Shown one piece after another: positions 34,653 to 42,099 of a stretch of 64,000 nt of DNA. Each line of letters opens with the position of its first letter. Within the stretch, counting starts at the first letter, position 1. The stretch is from Mesorhizobium_K sp040049215. GTDB taxonomy: Bacteria > Pseudomonadota > Alphaproteobacteria > Rhizobiales > Rhizobiaceae. A program made the translations under genes and the position numbers. The DNA lies in NCBI RefSeq assembly GCF_040049215.1, contig NZ_JBDZDN010000004.1, positions 372,001 to 436,000 of the forward strand, in the 5' to 3' direction. The notes beneath the pieces are model-generated. The model made no database searches, had not been told where the DNA came from, and was given only the letters and a program-made list of their open reading frames with translations.

Positions 34653-35984
34653 ATGCTGCGCAAGGCGATCGAGGAGAGGATTGTGGCGCCGATGCTGGCA
34701 AGCGCACTGGGCGCCGGCCACAAGCGCGCGCAACCGCGCCGTCCCCGTGTGGTGATCGTGGGGGCGGGCTTCGGTGGACTGAACACGGCGCTGGGCTTGC
34801 GCAATGCCAATGTCGACGTGACCGTCATCGACCGCCGCAACTACCATCTGTTCCAGCCGCTACTCTATCAGGTGGCGACGGCGGGCCTCTCGCCTTCGCA
34901 GATCGCAACGCCCATCCGGCGCATCCTGGCCTCGCAGAAGAACGTTACCGTGCTGCTGGAGAAGGTCGAAGACGTGGATGCGCAGGGCCGCCGCGTCATC
35001 ACCGAGAATCGCACGGTCGCCTACGACCACCTGGTGATCGCGACCGGCGCGCGGCATGCCTATTTCGGACATGACGAATGGGAGGATGCCGCTCCCGGTC
35101 TGAAGTCAATCGGCGACGCTACCGAAATCCGTGCCAGGATTTTGACGGCGTTCGAGAAGGCCGAGGTCGCCGAGGAGGAAGAGGAGCGTCGCAAGCTGCT
35201 GACCTTCGTTGTGGTCGGCGGCGGCCCCACAGGCGTGGAGCTCGCCGGCGCCATCACCGAGCTGGCGCGCAAGGCGATCGCCGAGGACTTTCGCAACATC
35301 GACGCGCGCAGCGCTCGCGTCGTGCTTGTTGAAGCCGGCGACCGGCTGCTGGCGACATTTCCAGCGGCGTTGTCGACATCGGCGCGAAAGCAGCTCGAGC
35401 GGCTCGGCGTCGAGGTGAGGCTCGGGCGTGCGGTTGTGCGCTGCGGCGTCACCGGTGTATCGCTTGCCGATGGCAGCGAGATACTATCTTCCTGCGTCCT
35501 CTGGGCCGCCGGCGTTATGGCGTCGCGCGCCGCCAAATGGCTCGGCGTCCCAGCCGATCGCGCCGGCCGCGTCATCGTCAAGCCAGACCTCACGATCGAG
35601 AACTTCCCCGAGATTTTCGTTATCGGAGACACCGCGTCGGTGAAGGACGCCAACGGCCGCTTTGTTCCGGGAGTCGCCCCGGCGGCCAAGCAGATGGGCC
35701 GCTACGTTGCTCGGGCGATTCGAGCGCGGATGGCAGACACGCGTCCGGAACCCTTCCGCTACGCTGACTTCGGAAACCTCGCAACCATCGGTCGCAGCGC
35801 CGCTGTCGCGGATCTCGGACGCGTGCGGCTGAGCGGCCTGCCTGCCTGGTTGCTCTGGAGCTCGGCACATCTCTGGTTTTTGGTCGGTTTCAGGAACCGC
35901 ATCGCGGTGTTTCTCGATTGGATTTGGGCCTATGCAACATTCGACCGTAGCGCGCGCCTCATCACCGGCCGGCAAGAACGATAG
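34653..35984 (+). CDS. ndh: Type II NADH dehydrogenase (NDH-2)
   Basis: 443-aa flavoprotein that passes electrons from NADH to quinone at the membrane face without pumping protons. Two Rossmann motifs: FAD site VVIVGAGFGGLNTALGL near residue 32 and NADH site FVVVGGGPTGVELAG near 185. Other marks are NYHLFQPLLYQVATAGLSPS and the late EIFVIGDTA FAD-binding stretch; an amphipathic C-terminus (WSSAHLWFLVGFRNRIAVFL) fits membrane attachment. ATG at 34653 follows the DoxX stop directly. Its presence in the bufferin run suggests a redox or copper-stress role. Confidence 0.87.
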   Translation: MLRKAIEERIVAPMLASALGAGHKRAQPRRPRVVIVGAGFGGLNTALGLRNANVDVTVIDRRNYHLFQPLLYQVATAGLSPSQIATPIRRILASQKNVTVLLEKVEDVDAQGRRVITENRTVAYDHLVIATGARHAYFGHDEWEDAAPGLKSIGDATEIRARILTAFEKAEVAEEEEERRKLLTFVVVGGGPTGVELAGAITELARKAIAEDFRNIDARSARVVLVEAGDRLLATFPAALSTSARKQLERLGVEVRLGRAVVRCGVTGVSLADGSEILSSCVLWAAGVMASRAAKWLGVPADRAGRVIVKPDLTIENFPEIFVIGDTASVKDANGRFVPGVAPAAKQMGRYVARAIRARMADTRPEPFRYADFGNLATIGRSAAVADLGRVRLSGLPAWLLWSSAHLWFLVGFRNRIAVFLDWIWAYATFDRSARLITGRQER

Positions 35985-37905
35985 GCCTTCATTGCCGCGC
36001 GTTGCGCTGGGCAAAGCCGTCACCGCGATGCTGCTCGTCGCGGTCCTGGCGACGGCGGCCTTCGTACATTTTACCTGGCAACGAACTGCCCACGAAAATG
36101 TCGAGCAAATCGTTTCGCAGCTCGACGCGCAGCGCGCGTCCGCCGTCCGGGGAGAGTTGTCCTCGACCTTTTCGCTGCTTGCGAGTTCTGCGGAGATCGT
36201 GCGCTCGATCCTCTTCCAGGGGACGATAAAGGCCGACGACGAGGTGAAGCGCGAGTTCCTGTTCCTTTCGCTGATGCGCGAGCAGCCGGCGATCGGTTGG
36301 ATCGGCTTCGGCTTTCCAGATGGCCGCTTCTTCGGTTCGCATGCTGCGCCCAACGGTAAGATCGAAATGGTGGAGATCGGCGCTGCCGCTGCCAGCATAC
36401 CACGTTCTCTGCGGCGCGACATCTACAAGCCGCTGCCCGGCGACATCATGTTCGAACAGCGCATCCACTCCAAATCCGCTTACGTGCCCGGAGGCGCAGC
36501 ATGGTATCGCAAGGCGCGCGACGCCGGCGAGGCTGTCTGGAGCGTCGTCGACATCTTGCCGAGCGGCTTCGAGCCGTCGGTCGTCGTATCGCGAAAAGTC
36601 GAACTCTACGGAGAATATCAGGGCGTCGTCATGGTCTCGATGAGCCTGCGTCGGCTCTCCGACACACTCGCCGCACTCAATGGCGCCAGGCAAAGCAAGA
36701 GCTTCGTGTTGGACCGCGACCGCATGGTACTCGCCACTTCGGACGCGCTCGACGGTGTGATGGCAGCCCACCTCACCGATTTCCCTTCGTCCGACCTGCT
36801 TGCCCAGGCAGTCGAACTGTCAATCGACGGCAAGCGCGGCGATACATTCCGTTCGCTCATTCCTGGCGGCGCACTGGGACCGGTTTACGTATCCTCCGCT
36901 GGACTGCCATTCGAGGGCTGGCGGCTGTTGACTGCCATCCCGCGCGCGGCCTTCGCATCTGACATCGACCGCAACACACGCAGGGTCTATCTCGCCGTCA
37001 CCGTGCTCGCTCTCGTGGCGGCGGCGATGGCGGCGCTCTTCGCCAACATTCTATTCGCTCGTCCAATCGCGCGCCTGTCCGTGCAGCTTCGCGCGGTCGA
37101 ACGGTTCGCACTCGACGACGTGCGGCATGTCCCGACCTTCCTGGCCGAACTTGATGACTTCTCCCACGCGCTGAAGCGTATGGCTGGAGGTCTGTCCGCC
37201 TTCGCCAAATACATCCCGTCCGAAGTCGTCCGCCCTCTCGTCACTGGCGGATTAGCGCCGAAGCCCGGCGGCAAGCTTGCCGAAGTCACGGTCATGTTCG
37301 CCGACCTGCCGAGCTTCACCGAGCTAACCGAACGGCTTGGACCGGACGTCGAGCCCTACCTGACCAGTTTCCTCTCGCTTGCCGTCGCCGCCGTCCACGC
37401 GGAAGGAGGAACGGTCGACAAGTTCATCGGCGACGAGGTGATGGCCGTCTGGAATGCGCCCAACGACGTTCCCGACCACGCATACCGCGCCTGCCGCGCC
37501 GCCTCCGCCATCCGTGCGGCCATGCATGCGCTGCCGGCGATCTCAGCTGAGCGCGGGGATATCCGCGTCCGCATCGGCATCAACACGGGCACCGCACTGG
37601 TCGGTAACGTGGGGTCGAACGAGCGGCTGAGCTATACGGTTATCGGCGACACGGTCAATCTCGCCAGCCGTCTTGTCGGCGTCGCCAAGGAACGGGGCGT
37701 CGAGATCGTCGTCAGTGATATGACGGTCCAGCGGACCGACGGCGCTCTTCCGACTCTCGATCTCGGCAAGGCGCTGGTTCGGGGCAAGTCGGAGGCGGTC
37801 GGCATTCATACGCTTCTCGACTGGCCGGGCCGCCCCAAACCCATCCTCGGCATGCAGGCCGCCTTCCGGACCGGAACGGAAAAAGGACAAGCGGAGAACA
37901 GATAG
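35932..37905 (+). CDS. Membrane sensor adenylate/guanylate cyclase, class III
   Basis: 657 aa. One helix (about 27-45) anchors an extracytoplasmic Cache-like sensor region (about 50-345), a second helix follows (about 347-370), then a HAMP-like linker and a class III cyclase domain from about 440. Catalytic residues are present: metal aspartates D458 (VMFADLPS) and D501 (FIGDEVMA), purine-selecting K497 and D573, and transition-state N577/R581 in VNLASRL; K and D favour ATP, so cAMP is the likely product. The start overlaps the NDH-2 gene by 53 bases, so co-expression is expected; a later start is possible but would remove the first helix. Confidence 0.87.
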   Translation: MQHSTVARASSPAGKNDRPSLPRVALGKAVTAMLLVAVLATAAFVHFTWQRTAHENVEQIVSQLDAQRASAVRGELSSTFSLLASSAEIVRSILFQGTIKADDEVKREFLFLSLMREQPAIGWIGFGFPDGRFFGSHAAPNGKIEMVEIGAAAASIPRSLRRDIYKPLPGDIMFEQRIHSKSAYVPGGAAWYRKARDAGEAVWSVVDILPSGFEPSVVVSRKVELYGEYQGVVMVSMSLRRLSDTLAALNGARQSKSFVLDRDRMVLATSDALDGVMAAHLTDFPSSDLLAQAVELSIDGKRGDTFRSLIPGGALGPVYVSSAGLPFEGWRLLTAIPRAAFASDIDRNTRRVYLAVTVLALVAAAMAALFANILFARPIARLSVQLRAVERFALDDVRHVPTFLAELDDFSHALKRMAGGLSAFAKYIPSEVVRPLVTGGLAPKPGGKLAEVTVMFADLPSFTELTERLGPDVEPYLTSFLSLAVAAVHAEGGTVDKFIGDEVMAVWNAPNDVPDHAYRACRAASAIRAAMHALPAISAERGDIRVRIGINTGTALVGNVGSNERLSYTVIGDTVNLASRLVGVAKERGVEIVVSDMTVQRTDGALPTLDLGKALVRGKSEAVGIHTLLDWPGRPKPILGMQAAFRTGTEKGQAENR

Positions 37906-37998
37906 TCGATGGTAATGGAAATCATGCCTGAAAAGCATCGTATTCAGGACGCCGCGGTAATGGTAATATCCGCAGGCATTGCAGGGCTGGGCTGACGC

Positions 37999-38706
37999 GT
38001 GTCGATTTCCCGCCAGTTCGAAACACTCGGCGCGGCGGTTCAGGCCGCCATGGAGACCGACGCGCCGCTCAACGAGCGCCTCTCCATGATCGCGAGCGCA
38101 GTAGCAACGCTTAACCCGAAATCCGGGACGACCATCGCGCGCACGATAGAACGCCTGACCACGGCCAATGCCGGCGCATCGGCGCCGGGGATCGGCGACC
38201 GCATGCCGCCATTCCTTCTACCCGACGAGAATGGACGATTGGTCAGCCTGTCGGGGTTGCTACGCGACGGCCCGGTCGTCGTCACCTTCCAGCGGGGGCA
38301 CTGGTGTCCCTATTGCCGGGTCAGCACCGTCAGCCTCGTGGACATTCAGGACGAGGTTTCGCGCAGCGGCGCCCATATCGTCGCCATCTTGCCTGAGCGG
38401 CGGCGATTCACCACGCTGCTGAAGACAGCCACAGGCGCGCGCTTCCCATTCCTCACCGACATGGACAACGGCTACGCGCTGTCGCTTGGCCTCGTCATCT
38501 GGGTCGGGCTGGACATGGAGCGGATGTTTGTCGAAAGCGGCATAGACCTGCCGCAATACCAGGACAGCGAAAGCTGGTTCCTGCCCATACCGGCGACCTT
38601 CGTTGTCGGATCTGACGGCGTCATCGTGGCGCGCTATGTCGATCCCGACTGGCGCAGGCGGATGGAAATATCGGACCTTCTGTCGGCGATCAGGCACCTT
38701 CGCTGA
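37999..38706 (+). CDS. Peroxiredoxin-like (AhpC/TSA) family protein
   Basis: 235 aa. About 60 helical residues precede a thioredoxin-fold AhpC/TSA domain with redox pair C103-P-Y-C106 in HWCPYC, then LPERRRFTTLLKTATGARFP and FVVGSDGVIVARYVDP. GTG start at 37999. The CxxC rather than a single peroxidatic cysteine suggests a thioredoxin-like reductase or peroxidase of the redoxin type. Its end overlaps the convergent LysR gene end by 17 bases. It follows the cyclase by 93 bases and may share the redox/metal-stress theme of the cassette. Confidence 0.82.
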   Translation: MSISRQFETLGAAVQAAMETDAPLNERLSMIASAVATLNPKSGTTIARTIERLTTANAGASAPGIGDRMPPFLLPDENGRLVSLSGLLRDGPVVVTFQRGHWCPYCRVSTVSLVDIQDEVSRSGAHIVAILPERRRFTTLLKTATGARFPFLTDMDNGYALSLGLVIWVGLDMERMFVESGIDLPQYQDSESWFLPIPATFVVGSDGVIVARYVDPDWRRRMEISDLLSAIRHLR

Positions 38707-39595
38707 CGCCGAAGGCGGTCCAGTCCGCAGAGCGAAGCAAATTGAGGAGCGTCGTGGCCGCAGACGAGCGGTGACGCCCGGCGACGCCGAAAACCGATAC
38801 CGTGCGGGTCAGTGCGATGTCGCGCAGCCGAACGCGCCGAGTTGTCGGCGACCGCAGTGAGGTCTTCGACACGATGCCGATCCCGCCGCTGCTCTCCAGC
38901 AGGGCAAGCAGGTCCTGCTCGGTCTCGACCTCGTGTGTGCTGCGGGCCGTTACGCCCTGCGAGAGGATGACGCGTGACAGTTCGCCGGCGTATTCGCATG
39001 CGAATCGACGCACCAGCGCTTCATCGGAAAGATCGCTGAGAGACACTTCTTCGACGTTGTCGCGGCTGAAACGATGGTTCAAGGCCACTGCCAGCTCGAC
39101 CGATTCCTTGAACAGCGGCCAGCGGTCGAGCCGATCCCATTCCTGTGCGATCTCGCACGCGATCGCCACTTCGGCTTCGCCGCTGCGCAGGGCTTCCATC
39201 ACCATGTCCGGCGTGCCCCGGTGGATCCTGAGCTGTATGCCCGGGTAGGCTCCGAACAGTTCTTTCAGCGCCCAGATCGCAAGTTCGATGTTGACGCCGT
39301 TCGAGATCGTCACGGCGAGCGGTGCGATCTCGTTTCCATGCACGGCCTTGGCGAGTGTCTTTGCGGAATTGGCCGCCTCGAGGCATTGCTGCAGCAGGGG
39401 CAGCATCCGCCGCCCGAGCTCGGTGAGGTGCGAATGGTTGCGCTCGCGCCGGATCAGCTCGCCGCCGAGCTCATCCTCGAGCTGCTTGATGGCGCGCGTC
39501 AGAGCAGGCTGCGTGACATGGCATTCGTCCGCAGCCTTCGTGAAATTCAATGTATCTGCCAAGGCCAGGAAATACCGGACCTGATGCATCTCCAT
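38690..39595 (-). CDS. LysR family transcriptional regulator (second paralogue)
   Basis: 301 aa. LysR winged helix (MEMHQVRYFLALADTLNFTK, then DECHVTQPALTRAIKQLEDE) and a substrate-binding-like sensor domain. The HTH is nearly the same as that of the LysR at 28844-29761, so they are paralogues with likely similar operator preference. ATG at 39595 places the HTH at the N-terminus; 20 codons upstream could be added from 39655 but do not fit the family. It is divergent from the importer genes at 40049, with a 453-base gap, and convergent with the peroxiredoxin-like gene. Confidence 0.9.
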   Translation of the reverse strand: MEMHQVRYFLALADTLNFTKAADECHVTQPALTRAIKQLEDELGGELIRRERNHSHLTELGRRMLPLLQQCLEAANSAKTLAKAVHGNEIAPLAVTISNGVNIELAIWALKELFGAYPGIQLRIHRGTPDMVMEALRSGEAEVAIACEIAQEWDRLDRWPLFKESVELAVALNHRFSRDNVEEVSLSDLSDEALVRRFACEYAGELSRVILSQGVTARSTHEVETEQDLLALLESSGGIGIVSKTSLRSPTTRRVRLRDIALTRTVSVFGVAGRHRSSAATTLLNLLRSADWTAFGVSEGA

Positions 39596-40048
39596 GCACG
39601 TCACCCCTGCCGTGCTACCTGACGAGAAACTACGTCGGGCAAAGCCTTGTCGCAAGCCGGGTTGGGGGGCGGGCTTCCCCCGAGGCGCAATTCAGCCGAT
39701 CCGCGAGGCTCATACGTCCGCTATCGATACTTTGAACACCCGAAACGGACATTCCGCATCCGTCTTCCGTAGGAACCACCGCTTTGCGCCTCGTGCAGCC
39801 TTGCGAAACTAGCTTCGCGGATCATCCGGAATCCGACATTCGCCGCTCCATATGACAATTTCCATCGAATTCCGGACTCAGCGGTCGGTGCTCGAGTGGC
39901 ACCCAGACCAGAACATAACTGATATTCGGGCGATGGCTCTGTCCCTGTCCGGCTAAAGCGAGGATGTTTCAGGCTGGAGGACGCCGCACGACCATTTGAT
40001 TTTGGACGGTGCCGGCGATGCACGCGAATGTGCCGAGGGAGGATAGTT
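39596..40048. other. Regulatory intergenic region
   Basis: 453 bases between the LysR gene and the second ABC importer operon. It must carry both divergent promoters. Open frames here have no recognised product, and no clear operator palindrome, hairpin or RNA gene was found. Confidence 0.5.
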
Positions 40049-41026
40049 ATGGGAAAAGTGCGACTGTCGCAGGAGGGTGTGGTCTTTGCGCTCGCGGTGT
40101 TCCTGTTCGTCGCGTTCTCGCTGACGCTCAACAACTTCCTCACAAGCGGAAACCTGATCGCACTGGTGCGCAGCGTCGCCATACTCGGCATCCTCGGACT
40201 GGGGATGGGGCTGGTCGTGATTGGGAGAGGCATCGATCTCGCGATGGTCGCCACAATGGTCGTATCGCTGTCCTGGGTTCTATCCATGGCGCAAAGCGGC
40301 GTGCCGCTTGCAACCGCCCTGCTTCTCGGTGCCCTGCTTGCGCTTGGGATCGGCCTGCTCAGCGGAATCCTCGTAGCCTACGCCGACATACCAGCGATAT
40401 TCACAACGCTCGCGATGGGACTGGTCGCATACGGCGCGGGACGCGCGTTTCTGTTCCAGATCGACGTCCAGAATACGCCCGCAGGCATCGAGTGGTTCAA
40501 TTTCCTGGGCACCGGTATCGTGCTTGGAATTCCGATGCCGATCGTAGCGTTCGGCACGCTGGCGGCACTCCTTGCCGCAGTCCTGCGCTATACGCGCTTT
40601 GGCCGCTTTGTGTATGCGGCGGGCGACAATGCGGTGGCGGCGCGCATCACGGGGATCCCGCTTCGGCCGCTGATCGTCGTACAGTATGTGATCACCTCGA
40701 TGATCGCCTTCCTGGCTGGCGTCGTCATGGCGGCCGCGGTCTCCAGCATGAGCACGCGCGTCTACAACTCCACCATGATCTATGACGTGCTTCTGGTGGT
40801 GGTTTTGGGAGGCATAAGCCTGAGCGGCGGTCGTGGCGGCGTTCGCAATGTCCTCGTGGGCACGCTTCTTGTAGGCGTGCTGCTCAACGGGATGACCATC
40901 CTCGACATCACCTACACCACTCAGAACCTGGTTAAGAGCCTGATCCTTTTGCTCGCGATCACGGTCGACAGTTTCATCAATCCCCGCGACGAACAGACAT
41001 CCCAGCAAAGCCAAGGGGACATCTAA
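40049..41026 (+). CDS. Sugar ABC transporter permease, RbsC family
   Basis: 325-aa CUT2-type permease with about ten hydrophobic segments. Family hallmarks: GLVVIGRGIDLAMVA (variant of the GGIDLS motif), YTRFGRFVYAAGDNAVAARI cytoplasmic loop and VVVLGGISLSGGRGGVRNVL. ATG at 40049 with GAGGGAGGATAGTT before it. First gene of an operon holding two permeases (this one and the fused one), a binding protein, a propeller protein and an ATPase, so the transporter is likely a permease heterodimer. Confidence 0.9.
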   Translation: MGKVRLSQEGVVFALAVFLFVAFSLTLNNFLTSGNLIALVRSVAILGILGLGMGLVVIGRGIDLAMVATMVVSLSWVLSMAQSGVPLATALLLGALLALGIGLLSGILVAYADIPAIFTTLAMGLVAYGAGRAFLFQIDVQNTPAGIEWFNFLGTGIVLGIPMPIVAFGTLAALLAAVLRYTRFGRFVYAAGDNAVAARITGIPLRPLIVVQYVITSMIAFLAGVVMAAAVSSMSTRVYNSTMIYDVLLVVVLGGISLSGGRGGVRNVLVGTLLVGVLLNGMTILDITYTTQNLVKSLILLLAITVDSFINPRDEQTSQQSQGDI

Positions 41027-41060
41027 ACCGCATTTTCATGGATCAAAACGGGAGGAACCA

Positions 41061-42071
41061 ATGACGATCCGAAAACTCTTGACCGCCGGACTTATAGCCC
41101 TGGGCATGGCGATGCCGACAATCGCCTCGGCCGATGATGGCTTGGACAATCCCTCGCGCAATCCGTTCTACGACGGGTTGAAAGGCAAGCGCGTGGTCTT
41201 CATCCCACTCGCAATGGGCTTCGACCTCACCGAGGGGTGGGCCGCCATCATGCGCAAGCAGGCCGAGGATCTCGGCTACACTCTGGAAATCCGCGACCCG
41301 AACTGGAGCACTGATGCCGGGACGCGTGCGCTGACCGCGCTCATCGCCGACAAGCCCGATCTGATCATCGCGCACAATCCCGATGTGCAATCCTACGCCC
41401 GCCTGTTGAAGCGTGCGATGGACGCCGGGATCAAGGTGATCCAGCTCAATCTGGAATCCGTCGTTCCGACAGACGCCTATGTCGGTGCGGATTGGGCGCG
41501 GGTTGGCTACATACAGGCAGACGTTCTGGTCAAGCAATGCGGCACTGGCTCAGGCAAGTCCGGCAAGATCGCTATCGTGCGCGGGCAGCCGACCGCGGCC
41601 TCCGATCTCTACGAGCTTTATGCCTACAAGCAGACCTTCGCGAAGGATCCGGCGATCCAGATCGTTTCCGAGCAGGCGGCCCAATACGATCCCGCCAAGG
41701 CCCGTGCGATCATGGAGACGGTCCTGCAGCAGCACCCCGATCTCTGCGGCGTGGTCGGCAACTGGGACAACCAGGACATCGGCGCCGGCGCCGCAATCCA
41801 GGCTGCCGGAAAGGCCGACGACATCTATGTCGTGACCTCGGGCGGCGGCAACCAGATCGGTTGCGACAACATCGAGAAAGGTCTTCTCGACATGATCATC
41901 AGCTACGACGTGCCTCTGCAGGGCAACGCCATCAATCAGCAGATCGCGCAGACCCTGCTTGCGCCAGCCGCGGCAGGAGAGTCGCAGACCGCGTACTACA
42001 CCCCGCTCACTCCGCTCACGAAGGACAATATCGGCCCACGCAACTGCTGGAATCTTGAGCAGCTGAAGTAA
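41061..42071 (+). CDS. Sugar ABC transporter substrate-binding protein
   Basis: 336 aa. Signal peptide (LLTAGLIALGMAMPTIASA, cleaved about ASA-DD) and an RbsB-type two-lobe fold (KRVVFIPLAMGFDLTEGWAA, then IADKPDLIIAHNPDVQSYARLL and LCGVVGNWDNQDIGAGAAIQ). Periplasmic receptor for the importer. GGAGGAACC precedes the ATG, 34 bases after the permease gene. Ligand unknown; the enzymes of the cassette suggest a lactone, sugar acid or glycoside-like molecule. Confidence 0.9.
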   Translation: MTIRKLLTAGLIALGMAMPTIASADDGLDNPSRNPFYDGLKGKRVVFIPLAMGFDLTEGWAAIMRKQAEDLGYTLEIRDPNWSTDAGTRALTALIADKPDLIIAHNPDVQSYARLLKRAMDAGIKVIQLNLESVVPTDAYVGADWARVGYIQADVLVKQCGTGSGKSGKIAIVRGQPTAASDLYELYAYKQTFAKDPAIQIVSEQAAQYDPAKARAIMETVLQQHPDLCGVVGNWDNQDIGAGAAIQAAGKADDIYVVTSGGGNQIGCDNIEKGLLDMIISYDVPLQGNAINQQIAQTLLAPAAAGESQTAYYTPLTPLTKDNIGPRNCWNLEQLK

Positions 42072-42099
42072 GCCGGATCAGATTGCAGTAATCCAGACC

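Noticed and set aside
39721..40287. 188-codon minus-strand frame over the divergent promoter
   Set aside because: It runs antisense into the importer gene, has unusual composition and no recognised domain.
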